64,000 bases of DNA from Anaerolineae bacterium. GTDB lineage: Bacteria > Chloroflexota > Anaerolineae > Aggregatilineales > UBA3940. The notes beneath the pieces were generated by a model. It made no database searches. It was not told the origin of the DNA and saw nothing but the letters and a program-made list of their open reading frames with translations. Location: NCBI GenBank assembly GCA_016926255.1, contig JAFGOY010000028.1, positions 23,781 to 87,780 of the forward strand, given 5' to 3'. Made by a program: the position numbers and the translations under genes. Each line of letters opens with the position of its first letter. The first letter of the stretch is position 1. Below are positions 1-7,966 of the stretch, one piece after another.

Positions 1-2
1 AC

Positions 3-398
3 CTGCTCGACCTGCTCAGCGAAAAGACGCCGACCCTGTTTACCGTGTCGCCGCTGCTGGTCGGAGAGGATGCCAACTCGCCACGAAACCAATACCTGGG
101 GAAACTGGCGGAGATCATCGAGGAAGTATCGGCGGACTACCCTGGAGTCACCTATATCGACCTGCGGCAGAAGTTCATCGACCGGCTGGAGGGCAAGCCG
201 ATCTCCGACTACATCCCGCGATATGTCACGCGGACAATCGCCGACACGATGCGGCTGCGAACCCGGAAACGAGTCGACCGGGTATCGGCAAAACGCGGGC
301 TGCACCTGACAATCGACGGGGTTCACCTGAATGGTGCCGGGGCCGACCTGGCTGCGGAGACCTTCGCCGAAGCGATACTTGACGCGGCAGGAGGATAA
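3..398 (+). CDS. SGNH/GDSL-type hydrolase, C-terminal part (5' end outside window)
   Basis: The reading frame is open from the first bases of the window, so the gene begins upstream and only about 131 C-terminal residues are present. The end carries DGVHLNGAGADLAAE, the block V Asp-x-x-His motif that supplies two catalytic residues in SGNH hydrolases. The GDS block with the nucleophile Ser lies outside the window. Family members are esterases, lipases or carbohydrate acetylesterases; the substrate here is unknown. A bidirectional hairpin follows. A second, unrelated-looking SGNH protein is encoded at 3429-4469. Confidence 0.75.
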   Translation: MLDLLSEKTPTLFTVSPLLVGEDANSPRNQYLGKLAEIIEEVSADYPGVTYIDLRQKFIDRLEGKPISDYIPRYVTRTIADTMRLRTRKRVDRVSAKRGLHLTIDGVHLNGAGADLAAETFAEAILDAAGG

Positions 399-430
399 GC
401 ACGCAAAGGGCAATGTCAACACCCTCTCTA

Positions 431-457
431 TCCCTCCCCCTTCCAGGTTGAGGGAAC
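431..457. repeat. C-rich intergenic repeat, copy 1
   Basis: This 27-bp block (TCCCTCCCCCTTCCAGG followed by TTGAGGGAAC) recurs at 36373-36399 with a single difference. It contains CCCTCCCCCTTCCA paired with a later GAGGG, so it can fold weakly. It lies between genes in both places. Confidence 0.6.
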
Positions 458-491
458 GAGATTTGAGGTCGAAGGGGATATACAAAAAGGT

Positions 492-526
492 AAGGAGCAG
501 CACAAGGGTGGTTGGTGCTGCTCCTT
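492..526. terminator. Bidirectional hairpin between convergent genes
   Basis: Perfect 12-bp inverted repeat AAGGAGCAGCAC / GTGCTGCTCCTT around an 11-nt loop. It lies between the SGNH gene ending at 398 (+) and the receiver gene ending at 599 (-). There is no long T-run, so termination is inferred from position and stem strength. Confidence 0.6.
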
Positions 527-598
527 TGAGTGGGCCGACGGGCCCATGGGCGGTTCGTCCCGGTCCTTAGACGACAGTTGTAGTCGGTATCATTCGAT

Positions 599-991
599 TT
601 ATGAAGCCATATCAAGCAACGTAACCAACTCGTCGACGAAACTGATGGCCTTGATCGGCTTTGGGAAATAGGCCGTAAACCCGGCCCGGCGTGCTTCTTC
701 GAAAACATTGATCGTATCGTAGGCGGTGACGGCGACGGTCGGGATGGACGACAATCGCGGATCGTTTTTCATCGCCTCGACCAGTTCGAAGCCATCCATA
801 CCGGGGAGCATCAGGTCGATGATCACCACAGTCGGGGGGTTATTCTTCAACTTGTCAAGGGCATCCTCAGCCGTAAAAGCCGACTCGACCTCAATCTGGG
901 CGTGTTGCAGGATCGGGACCATGATGGATTGGAAATCCTGCTCGTCATCAACTACCAGTACTCGCCAATCAGTCAATTTCATCATCATCAC
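599..991 (-). CDS. Single-domain response regulator (receiver)
   Basis: A 130-residue CheY-like receiver without an output domain. Visible motifs are the acidic pair VVDDEQD, the phosphoacceptor Asp in IIDLMLPGMDGF, the switch Thr in AVTAYD and the Lys in FPKPIK, so it should be phosphorylatable. It is the last gene of a minus-strand operon behind the kinase at 988-2433. The kinase stop overlaps a run of four possible start codons (GTG ATG ATG ATG), which implies translational coupling. It probably receives phosphate from that kinase and acts by protein contact. Confidence 0.9.
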   Translation of the reverse strand: MMMMKLTDWRVLVVDDEQDFQSIMVPILQHAQIEVESAFTAEDALDKLKNNPPTVVIIDLMLPGMDGFELVEAMKNDPRLSSIPTVAVTAYDTINVFEEARRAGFTAYFPKPIKAISFVDELVTLLDMAS

Positions 992-2433
992 TCAACTTCA
1001 ACTTTCTCACCGGATACCAATGGAAGTATTACCGTAAACGTGCTGCCTTCTCCGGGGGCACTATCTACCTGAATCTGGCCGTCCATTACCCGGACCAATT
1101 CGTTGACAATCGCCAGACCAAGCCCGGCCCCTTCGTACCCACGGCTGCGAGAACTATCAACCTGACGGAATTTTTCAAAGATAATCTGCCGGGCATGGGC
1201 CGGAATCCCGATCCCGGTATCCGACACGACCATGCTCCACGAACCGGCATCAACTTTGCGGAATGCTACGTTGACTTCGCCCTTCTCGGTGAACTTGATA
1301 GCATTGGCAACCAGGTTCATGAGCACCTGTTCCAGGCGACGAAGATCGCCGATAATGACTTCAGGAAGAGCCGGGTCGATCTCAGAAGAATAGACAAGGT
1401 TCTTCTTCAACGCGTCGGTTTCGATGATCCGCTCGACGTTGTGGAGCAAACTGGAGGGTTTAAAAGACATCTCGTCCAGCTCGATGTGATAAGCCTCCAT
1501 CCGGGAAATATCGATCAGGTTGTTGATCAGATCGAGCAGCCGCTCACCGTTGTCACGGATACGACGCGTATTATGATTGGCCCGGTCATCCAGACTGCCC
1601 CCCATCCCCATCAACATCAACTCTGAATAGCCGATAATCGCGTTGAGCGGTGTACGCAGCTCGTGAGAAACTGTCGCCAGGAACTCGCTTTTAAGGCGGT
1701 TGGCTTCCTCGGCTTTTTGAGCCGCCTCGGACAGCCGCTTCGATTGGAGCATATACCGGGCAAAATTACGCTCGCGTATTCCGGCGGAGATGCTAATCAT
1801 GAACGAACTGAAGGCAAGAAAAGCCAGGAGATAACCAGCGGCTGGCATTTCAAAAGCAGACACGTAAGTCTGAAGTATGCCGACCGCGGCCAGACTGATA
1901 ACTGCCAGGATGATCGTCCAGCCAAGCGGGACAAGGAAACTGGCAAAGAACAGGCCAACCATTACATAGCAATAAATAATCACCGCCTGATCGGGGACAA
2001 GGAACACACCAAGAAGAGGCGCAACAAAGCCTACCGGGATCGTCATCGCAACTGCGAGGGGAAATGTTTTTTCCGACCGGCTCAAAATATAGGCGACAGC
2101 ATCCAGGGCAGAGCAGCAGATCGCCGTCAAAAAACCCGGATCGGACAGTAACGATCCATGCTCAGGCCGGGCCAGGAAAGAGGCAGCGGAAGCAATCAAC
2201 AAAGATGGGATCATGAGAACCAGAAACACCCTGAGAAAACGTGTCTGGTGATACCGATAAGAGTTAATGGACTGATCAGCAGAGGGAAAGGTCAGCCAAC
2301 GCCAGAAAGCAGCCCACCATCGGCTCTTGTTCCCAAACCATTCATTTCTAGGTCTTGTTGACGCAGCCAGCACCGGCATCTCCTGGTTGACAGGGTTAGT
2401 CATCTCTGGGTGGTTGTCCGAATGATGTACCAT
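988..2433 (-). CDS. Membrane sensor histidine kinase with six-helix N-terminal domain
   Basis: A 481-residue kinase. Residues about 65-215 form roughly six hydrophobic helices with almost no extracellular loop, like MASE/7TM-type integral sensors. A short linker leads to the HisKA box SHELRTPLNAIIGYSELM (phosphoacceptor His). The HATPase domain shows an N box (NLVANAIKFTEKG), G1 (SDTGIGIP) and G2 (GAGLGLAIVNEL). It lies between an OmpR-type regulator (2572-3264) and a lone receiver (599-991), both on the same strand. The start follows AAAGAGG with a rather short spacer; an internal Met at residue 11 is an alternative. Confidence 0.9.
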   Translation of the reverse strand: MVHHSDNHPEMTNPVNQEMPVLAASTRPRNEWFGNKSRWWAAFWRWLTFPSADQSINSYRYHQTRFLRVFLVLMIPSLLIASAASFLARPEHGSLLSDPGFLTAICCSALDAVAYILSRSEKTFPLAVAMTIPVGFVAPLLGVFLVPDQAVIIYCYVMVGLFFASFLVPLGWTIILAVISLAAVGILQTYVSAFEMPAAGYLLAFLAFSSFMISISAGIRERNFARYMLQSKRLSEAAQKAEEANRLKSEFLATVSHELRTPLNAIIGYSELMLMGMGGSLDDRANHNTRRIRDNGERLLDLINNLIDISRMEAYHIELDEMSFKPSSLLHNVERIIETDALKKNLVYSSEIDPALPEVIIGDLRRLEQVLMNLVANAIKFTEKGEVNVAFRKVDAGSWSMVVSDTGIGIPAHARQIIFEKFRQVDSSRSRGYEGAGLGLAIVNELVRVMDGQIQVDSAPGEGSTFTVILPLVSGEKVEVE

Positions 2434-2571
2434 GTGCCTCTTTATACTATCAGCAATATGTATACAATTTATATATGTAGAATCCGCAAGCCTGGCAAAA
2501 TGTTGTATTGGGAGGGGGTTGTGAAGGCCGGAAGGCAGGCGTGGATGATGGTTGTAACAGACGCGTTACGA

Positions 2572-3264
2572 TTATATTCGGGAGCAAAAACGGTATCCAA
2601 AACCGTGATAGTTGATAATATAGCGCGGACTGCCCGGATCAGGCTCAAGCAGTTTCCTCAGCCGCCGGATATAGATTCGAACGTACTGCACGTTCTCGTC
2701 ATGGGTGCCGTCGGGCCATAATTCTTCGATGATTTCTTCGGTCGGAACGGTCTGGTCGATATTGCGGACAAGCAGCGACAGCAGACTCTGCTCAAGGTAG
2801 GTGAGCGATATCCGCTCGCCTTTTACAAAGTATTCCTCACGGGTGAGGTTAAGCATCAGATGGTCGTCGACATACACCGGGTGACTGTCCTGATCGGCGG
2901 CGCTCGTAGAGAGCCGGATCAGGGCCTTGATCCGGGCAAGAAAGACAGCGAGGTCGATGGGTTTTACCAGGTAACTGCTTGCCCCCAGTTCAAGGCCGCG
3001 AATCTCATCTTCGCTTTCACGGGCAATCGCCGAAACCATCAGGATAGGCACCCGCGAGAAGGTGCGAATCTGGCGGCAGATTTCCCAGCCGTCCATTTCG
3101 GGAATGAGGATATCGAGGACGATCAGATCGGGGGATTGTTCCCTGACATAAAGCAGCCCGGTCTGCCAGTTCAGAGCGGACAGCACTTCATAGCCCTCCG
3201 CAGTCAGGAAAGGAACGACCACTCTATGCACATCAGGATCGTCGTCGATTACAACAATTCTCAC
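2572..3264 (-). CDS. OmpR/PhoB-family response regulator
   Basis: A 230-residue two-domain regulator. The N-terminal receiver has VIDDDPD, LIVLDILIPEMDGW with the acceptor Asp, and the switch Lys in LVKPID. The C-terminal winged helix covers about residues 130-229 and ends with YIRRLRKLLEPDPGSPRYI and GFGYRF, typical of OmpR-type DNA-binding domains. The start is GTG, preceded by AAGG seven nucleotides upstream. It is the first gene of the operon leading into the kinase at 988-2433, so it is probably that kinase's transcription factor. Confidence 0.92.
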   Translation of the reverse strand: MRIVVIDDDPDVHRVVVPFLTAEGYEVLSALNWQTGLLYVREQSPDLIVLDILIPEMDGWEICRQIRTFSRVPILMVSAIARESEDEIRGLELGASSYLVKPIDLAVFLARIKALIRLSTSAADQDSHPVYVDDHLMLNLTREEYFVKGERISLTYLEQSLLSLLVRNIDQTVPTEEIIEELWPDGTHDENVQYVRIYIRRLRKLLEPDPGSPRYIINYHGFGYRFCSRI

Positions 3265-3428
3265 AAAAAAACCTTAGCAACCATATATCATAGAACAATC
3301 GTACCTGAAAACAGGGGAGTAGAGCAACCCGGTTTTTAGTAGAAATCGTAATCGGAGGGATAAGTATTAGGTATAGTATTTAACCCGGCGAAGATCGATA
3401 AGCGATCAGTAATAATCAGTGGAATCGA

Positions 3429-4469
3429 TCAGGGACAATCGGGGAGCAGCGGAGCGATCCGGTCGGCGGCGTATTCGGCGGCGATGGCATGGCCGATTTC
3501 GTTGGGATGCTGGTCGACCGGGTGGACCCAGAGCGTTTCGCCAGTTTCGCCCTCGAAAGCAGGGAACAGATCATAGGCGGTGATGCCTGCCGATCCGGCA
3601 GCCTCGATCACTTTCTGGTGGATCGCGGTGAAGGGATAACTGTCGTCAAGATGGAACAAGACCGGGTGGACGAACAACACGACGGGTGTTTCGTTCCGGG
3701 CAGCGAGTTGAGCAAGGCGATCCATATCATCGACAACCGTTTGCCAGCGCTCGCTTTCCGGCAGGTAGGCGCTGTTGTACTCGTCGATCATGTCCTGGGT
3801 TGAACTGCGGGTATCGAGGCCGGTCGCCAGCAGATCGATCAGTGCCGAGTGCTGCCGCAGCCGGGGCAGGTGCCGTCCATAGCGGGCGATGTCGGCACCC
3901 AGATAACCGAGCGTGCCCCCAGTTTCGACATCGTTGAGGAAGTACCAGATCACCAGCAGGTCGGTATCGAACGCGGCGGCCTGCTCCTCGTAGATTTCGA
4001 GATAGTCATCGAACGACGTGCCGGAACTGGCGAAATTGTAGACTTCGACCGGGCAGCCAACCTGCTCGGAGAGCAGCGCTTCCATGCGGTAAGCGGCGGT
4101 ATCTTCCAACCAGACACCTTCACCATAGGCAAAGGAATCACCAAGCAGGGTGATTCGCAGCGTGCCGGGTGGGATCGACGGCTGAAATTCTTCGTCGCGG
4201 AAACCGAGCGAATTGGGGTAAAAGATCACCGAGTTGTCCTCATCGAAATAGCCTCTTGGATTACTGGGGTAGCGGTAGCCCCATTCGGAGGAGTCATCGA
4301 CGTAGAAGGGTTCACGGGATTCCATATAGACCATCGATTTGACCGGGAACAGCCGGAGGGCGATCTCCAGCAGGACGAGGGTCAGCAGGACGGCGACAAT
4401 TGCCAGCCCCAGGTTTTGAACCCAGGGCAATCTCAAAAAGCGAAAGGGTCGATTATTCTTCCCGGTCAA
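3429..4469 (-). CDS. Membrane-anchored SGNH/GDSL hydrolase
   Basis: About 346 residues. One N-terminal membrane helix (NLGLAIVAVLLTLVLLEIAL) is followed by an extracytoplasmic SGNH domain. Block I is LLGDSFAYGEGV with the nucleophile Ser, and the C-terminal block is DQHPNEIGHAIAAEY with the catalytic Asp and His. This resembles AlgX/O-acyl-processing or lipase-like SGNH proteins of cell surfaces. I chose the TTG at 4469 because GGAGG lies seven nucleotides upstream. Extending to 4532 would translate a tandem intergenic repeat. Substrate unknown. Confidence 0.8.
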   Translation of the reverse strand: MTGKNNRPFRFLRLPWVQNLGLAIVAVLLTLVLLEIALRLFPVKSMVYMESREPFYVDDSSEWGYRYPSNPRGYFDEDNSVIFYPNSLGFRDEEFQPSIPPGTLRITLLGDSFAYGEGVWLEDTAAYRMEALLSEQVGCPVEVYNFASSGTSFDDYLEIYEEQAAAFDTDLLVIWYFLNDVETGGTLGYLGADIARYGRHLPRLRQHSALIDLLATGLDTRSSTQDMIDEYNSAYLPESERWQTVVDDMDRLAQLAARNETPVVLFVHPVLFHLDDSYPFTAIHQKVIEAAGSAGITAYDLFPAFEGETGETLWVHPVDQHPNEIGHAIAAEYAADRIAPLLPDCP

Positions 4470-4492
4470 AGTCGAGCCTCCGGTGATTTCTA

Positions 4493-4575
4493 TCCACAGA
4501 TGACACAGATAGCACAGATATAGAAATAACACAGACAGCAGGGCTATTTATCCGCGAATTGCGCGAATTGCGCAA
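4493..4575. repeat. Tandem short repeats (CACAGAT array and GCGAATT array)
   Basis: Imperfect copies of CACAGAT follow each other (ATCCACAGATGACACAGAT, then AGCACAGATATAG, then AACACAGACA). They are followed by GCGAATT GCGCGAATT GCGCAAAT. Read on the minus strand this gives the TCTGTG(T/C)(T/C)AT pattern seen between genes in many environmental bacteria, where it is often mis-annotated as coding. Here it lies directly upstream of the SGNH gene. Confidence 0.6.
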
Positions 4576-4597
4576 ATGAATCTCACCGCAGAGGACG

Positions 4598-4644
4598 GCG
4601 ACCATTCTGGTCGCTCAGGAGTTTCGCCTGTGCGAAACGTCCAC
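4598..4644 (+). repeat. Two-hairpin dispersed repeat, copy A
   Basis: Hairpin 1 is GCGACCA-TTC-TGGTCGC. A fixed spacer TCAGGA follows, then hairpin 2 GTTTCGC-CTGT-GCGAAAC and GTCCA. Copy B lies at 11673-11720 and a half copy at 13859-13882. Stem bases differ between copies but pairing is kept, while TCAGGA, the TGT loop and TCCA are conserved. Confidence 0.7.
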
Positions 4645-4670
4645 GCAGAGATCGCAAAGGAGAAATCCAC

Positions 4671-4733
4671 CCACCCCCTTCGACCGATCTACGGTCGGCC
4701 ACTTCCCCCTTTCAGGGGGCAGACAAGCGCTTA
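4671..4733. repeat. C-rich hairpin repeat (CCCCCTTTCAGGGGG type), copy 1
   Basis: Layout: CCACCCCCTTCG, then a variable hairpin (CGACCG-ATCTA-CGGTCG), then CACTTCCCCCTTTCAGGGGG and CAGA. The same plan recurs at 8973-9076 and 38706-38760 with a different central hairpin each time. Confidence 0.65.
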
Positions 4734-4747
4734 TGCAGGATCGAAAC

Positions 4748-4784
4748 GGGGCGCTGGCAGATGTCTGATATCTGCCAGCGCCCC
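4748..4784 (-). terminator. Terminator hairpin downstream of the clostripain gene
   Basis: Perfect 15-bp inverted repeat GGGGCGCTGGCAGAT / ATCTGCCAGCGCCCC with a 7-nt loop, starting about 20 bp past the clostripain stop codon. On the minus strand the stem is followed by GTTTCG, a weak T stretch. Confidence 0.7.
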
Positions 4785-4804
4785 GCGTGGTTAGATACTC
4801 CGGG

Positions 4805-7345
4805 TTACTCGGTGACGGTCACCCAGGTGTACTTCTCGTAGAGATTGCCTTCCATGTCTTCGACGATGAAGCCAAGCAAATAATCGCCGGGGTCGGCATC
4901 GACCGACCACCACTGGATGACCTGATCCTCTTCACCGGTGAAGGTGATCGAATAGCCATCGTAGTAGTTCCAGACGACCTCGTCGCCCTCCCCTTCTTCG
5001 AGCCACCAGTCCGCGACGATAAACTGATCGCCGGGCTGGGGAGTGATCTGACGCGGCGCGCCAAACCCGTCGGCGGTGCCGGTGAAACCATAGACCTCGA
5101 TCAGGTCGCCCTCTTTGTTGTCGAAGCGCAGGTAGGCATCGCGTTCTTTGCCAGTCGAGGCGGAGACGTAGGTGCCTTCGACAAGATAGGTGGCATCTTC
5201 GGCAGTCTCGCCGAACTCTTCCGGCTCAAGGACGGCAAAGACGAAGTTGACCTCGTCGTCAATGGCATAGTAGATCGGCTCCCATTCGAACTCAAGCTCG
5301 ATTGGCCCTTCACCCCAGTCGGGATAGTAGATGCCGCCGATTTCGAGCGAGTCCCCGATGTCGATGTAGTCCTGGTCGATCATCTGGAGGGCATTGTACT
5401 CTTCGTTGTACCAACCGGCGAAGAAGTAGATATAGGCAATCTGGTCGCCGGTGATGGTCGAGGACATGGTGACGAAGTCGCCGGTGCCGGTGGTGACGGT
5501 ATCGGCAGAGAGGACGATATCGGTGATCTCGACGCCCTGAGTCGCGCCCGGTGCTTCGTATTCGGCGCTGCGCTCGGCGACGGCGACTTCGGCGGGGAGG
5601 ACGGTGGGCATCGGGACGCCAACGTAGTGATAGAGCAGGAAGTCATCCCAGAGAGTGTTGGCGGCAAAAGTATAGGAGACGCTGGTATAGGACTCCGACC
5701 CGCCGTAGTCGGTCTGGTAGAGGCTCGAATTGGGGAAGTAGATCGACACGCCGTTCGAGCCAGGGCGGGCCTTGCCGTGCTTTTCCGCTACCACGAACTG
5801 ATTGAGGGCGGCGACGAGATCGACATACGCCTGCTGCACGGCAGGGTCACCGCTTTCGACGGTGACGATTTCGGCAAAGTTCCCAAGATCGATATAGGGG
5901 GGAAGCTGCGAACCAAAGACATCCTGGTAGGACTGGGCATAGGTGCGCGACTCGGCGACAATCCCCTGGTCGATGCCGCCAATGGCAAGGGCCAGATCGT
6001 CGACGGCGGTGTTGAGGGTCTGCATCTGGCCAAGATCGACTGTCGCCAGGGTGATGTCATTGCCGAGGATGTTTTCGAGTTCCGGCTCCCAGAGGGTGTA
6101 GATATCCTCAGTGATGTAGCTATCGACAATCGCCCTGCCGAGATCGGCTCCGGACATGCCGGGGTTACTGACGAGCGATTGGAGGAAGCTGGAATAAGCC
6201 CACCCTACCCCCGGCTCGACTTCCTGGGAAGCGACTGCATAATTGGCATAGGGGGCGATGGCGTTGTAAACCTCGATGTGGCTCATCAGGCAGGCATCGA
6301 AGCCAATCAACTCCAGCTTGTCGATGCCGGTGATCCCCTGAATCTCGTGGAGGGCAGATTCGAGTTCCATCAGCCAGAGCATATCGCCAAAGCCGCGTGC
6401 CAGCGGGATGTCGTCGCGGCCAAGACCATAGGCGGTGGGGTCAGACCAGCCGCCGGGCCAGCCGGTGCCGTGATCGGAGAGGATCAGCGCATAGTTGTCG
6501 GCGGGATAGTTGGTGACCGACCAGGAGACGAAATCGACCAGGGAGTCCATATCGGCCATGTTGACCTCGCCCAGGTCGGCAAGCTCCGGCGAGTTGACCC
6601 ATTCGAGGTCGTTATCGGCCTGGAGATAAAAACGCTTGGTGGTCGTCCAGTTACCGCCGCCGTTATACCCGCCTTCGAAGCGGTCGATCTGCGAGATGAT
6701 ATTTACCTGATCGCTGGAGCCGACGATTTCGGCCTCGTTGAGGTCAACATAGATGTCCATTTCCAGCATTTCGTCGTCGGCATCCTGGTAGAGCATCACC
6801 GTCCAGGTTTCGCCGCCAGCGGTGGATGGCGCAGTGGGTTCGATGACACCGCCGGATGCGCCGGTGCCGGAGGTGATGTTCGCGCCAATCGTCCAGACGA
6901 TGGGGCCAAACACCTCGATCTCGTAAATCTCTTCGAGGGTCACGCCTTCACCGGGGGAGCAGTCGACGGCGAGGACGTCGTAATAATCGGGTGTGTCGAC
7001 GGTGTAGACGATGCTCGCGCCGGGGGCGAGGACTTCGGTGAGGATGTTGGCTCCCCAATATTCGGAAGTGGTGGGATCAATATAGATGCCGCAGATGTCG
7101 ACGCCGTAGTCGTTGATAATCGTGATGGTGGGCGCGCCGGTCACGTCAGGGGGGGCAGACTCTTCTGCGATTTCGTCAGCCTTTTCGAGTGCGTCCTGGG
7201 TGGCAGCAATGATCGCTTCCTGGGTCATCAGTTCGGTGTTAATTGCATCGGTGGTTCCGCAGGCCAGCGACACAAGAATGACTGCCAGGAGGACAGTCAA
7301 CCAGGGCAGCCAGCGTTTACCGTATCGAGCAGAGTGATTTTCCAT
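4805..7345 (-). CDS. Clostripain-family (C11) cysteine peptidase lipoprotein
   Basis: About 846 residues. A signal sequence ends in the lipobox LVSLAC, so it should be a surface lipoprotein. The peptidase core has the caspase-like dyad: His292 in LSDHGTGWPGG and Cys352 in GFDACLMS, both typical of clostripain, which cuts after Arg. An extra domain (about residues 60-170) precedes the core, and a beta-rich C-terminal half of about 300 residues follows, with WWSVDADPGDYLLGF-like motifs. The start ATG at 7345 has AAAGGAG eight nucleotides upstream; the ATG at 7351 is too close to it. An equally long reading frame on the opposite strand is an artefact of codon bias. Confidence 0.88.
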   Translation of the reverse strand: MENHSARYGKRWLPWLTVLLAVILVSLACGTTDAINTELMTQEAIIAATQDALEKADEIAEESAPPDVTGAPTITIINDYGVDICGIYIDPTTSEYWGANILTEVLAPGASIVYTVDTPDYYDVLAVDCSPGEGVTLEEIYEIEVFGPIVWTIGANITSGTGASGGVIEPTAPSTAGGETWTVMLYQDADDEMLEMDIYVDLNEAEIVGSSDQVNIISQIDRFEGGYNGGGNWTTTKRFYLQADNDLEWVNSPELADLGEVNMADMDSLVDFVSWSVTNYPADNYALILSDHGTGWPGGWSDPTAYGLGRDDIPLARGFGDMLWLMELESALHEIQGITGIDKLELIGFDACLMSHIEVYNAIAPYANYAVASQEVEPGVGWAYSSFLQSLVSNPGMSGADLGRAIVDSYITEDIYTLWEPELENILGNDITLATVDLGQMQTLNTAVDDLALAIGGIDQGIVAESRTYAQSYQDVFGSQLPPYIDLGNFAEIVTVESGDPAVQQAYVDLVAALNQFVVAEKHGKARPGSNGVSIYFPNSSLYQTDYGGSESYTSVSYTFAANTLWDDFLLYHYVGVPMPTVLPAEVAVAERSAEYEAPGATQGVEITDIVLSADTVTTGTGDFVTMSSTITGDQIAYIYFFAGWYNEEYNALQMIDQDYIDIGDSLEIGGIYYPDWGEGPIELEFEWEPIYYAIDDEVNFVFAVLEPEEFGETAEDATYLVEGTYVSASTGKERDAYLRFDNKEGDLIEVYGFTGTADGFGAPRQITPQPGDQFIVADWWLEEGEGDEVVWNYYDGYSITFTGEEDQVIQWWSVDADPGDYLLGFIVEDMEGNLYEKYTWVTVTE

Positions 7346-7544
7346 TCCCATTGCTCCTTTGATCAATAAAGACGGTTCGCTTTTCAAGGATACTCAACTG
7401 CTTCCGTGTTCTCCCAAAACATTAACAATTAGACTCTATTCTTTTTTGTACGGCGGGGCGAATCGGGGAAGGATTCCCAGGTATAAAAGTTTAGGAATTT
7501 AATTCGACCATACTCCCTGTTTTGTGGTTGGATTGAATTGTCGA

Positions 7545-7603
7545 TCACCCCCCTGCGTCTCACTGCGTTCGACGCTGCCCCCCTTAGCAAAGGGGGGCGG
7601 CAT
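7545..7603. repeat. C-rich hairpin repeat (CCCCCTTAGCAAAGGGGG type), copy 1
   Basis: A TCACCCC block, a short variable hairpin region (CTGCGTCTCACTGCGTTCGACG) and a CCCCCTTAGCAAAGGGGG hairpin. A second copy lies at 42357-42413 with substitutions in the variable part. Confidence 0.65.
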
Positions 7604-7663
7604 AACTTTTTATGCGCTGGAACCGTTGTGACCGGGTCATTTATTCAAACGGGCTAAAATCGA

Positions 7664-7730
7664 TTTGCCGCCTACGGCAACCGGGCCTCCGGCTGCAATG
7701 GACGACGACCTCTGGTCATCTGGCGGCAAA
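7664..7730. repeat. Possible multi-branch structured element
   Basis: A 9-bp closing stem TTTGCCGCC (7664-7672) / GGCGGCAAA (7722-7730) encloses small hairpins CCGG-GCCT-CCGG and GACC-TCT-GGTC. GCCG-CCTA-CGGC is an alternative pairing. GGGCTAAAATCGAT lies just upstream. It could be a repeat of the kind seen around it or a small structured RNA; there is no second copy in this window. Confidence 0.4.
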
Positions 7731-7966
7731 CTACATCGGAATTCGGGCTTACAGGGCAATAGGATAACATATCCGGTGGAAAGCGGAGAGTAAAAGAATA
7801 TGTATCGATCATTTATGAATTTTATCTAAAACCTGGTTCAAGTGTATTGCTCCGGCATGCACCGTACTATATACTTCGAAAAGGATAGGTTCATCGGAAT
7901 ATATACTCCCACAACCACAACTTCGTAAGCCACCTACCACAGAACGGAAACCATCGGAGGGCATCA

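Larger units (their letters stand above)
4470..4804. other. Intergenic stretch made of repeats and a terminator
   Basis: This 335-bp gap holds no credible gene. In order it contains a tandem ACACAGAT-like array (about 4493-4545), a GCGAATT/GCGCAAA tract (about 4553-4575), a two-hairpin repeat (4598-4644), a C-rich hairpin repeat (4671-4733) and a strong terminator hairpin (4748-4784). Confidence 0.7.
7346..7966. other. Long intergenic region with repeats and a branched fold
   Basis: A 621-bp gap between divergent genes with no convincing gene. It contains a C-rich hairpin repeat (7545-7603), a GGGCTAAAATCGAT block and a potential multi-branch fold (7664-7730). The last 170 bp, rich in A/T, should hold the promoter of the binding protein. 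The ribosome binding site GGAGGG lies just before 7967. Confidence 0.6.

Noticed and set aside
4787-7369. An 860-codon open frame on the + strand opposite the clostripain gene
   Set aside because: It mirrors a real gene with signal peptide, lipobox and catalytic His/Cys motifs. The mirror protein is Gly/Asp/Val-rich without recognisable domains and arises from GC-rich codon bias.
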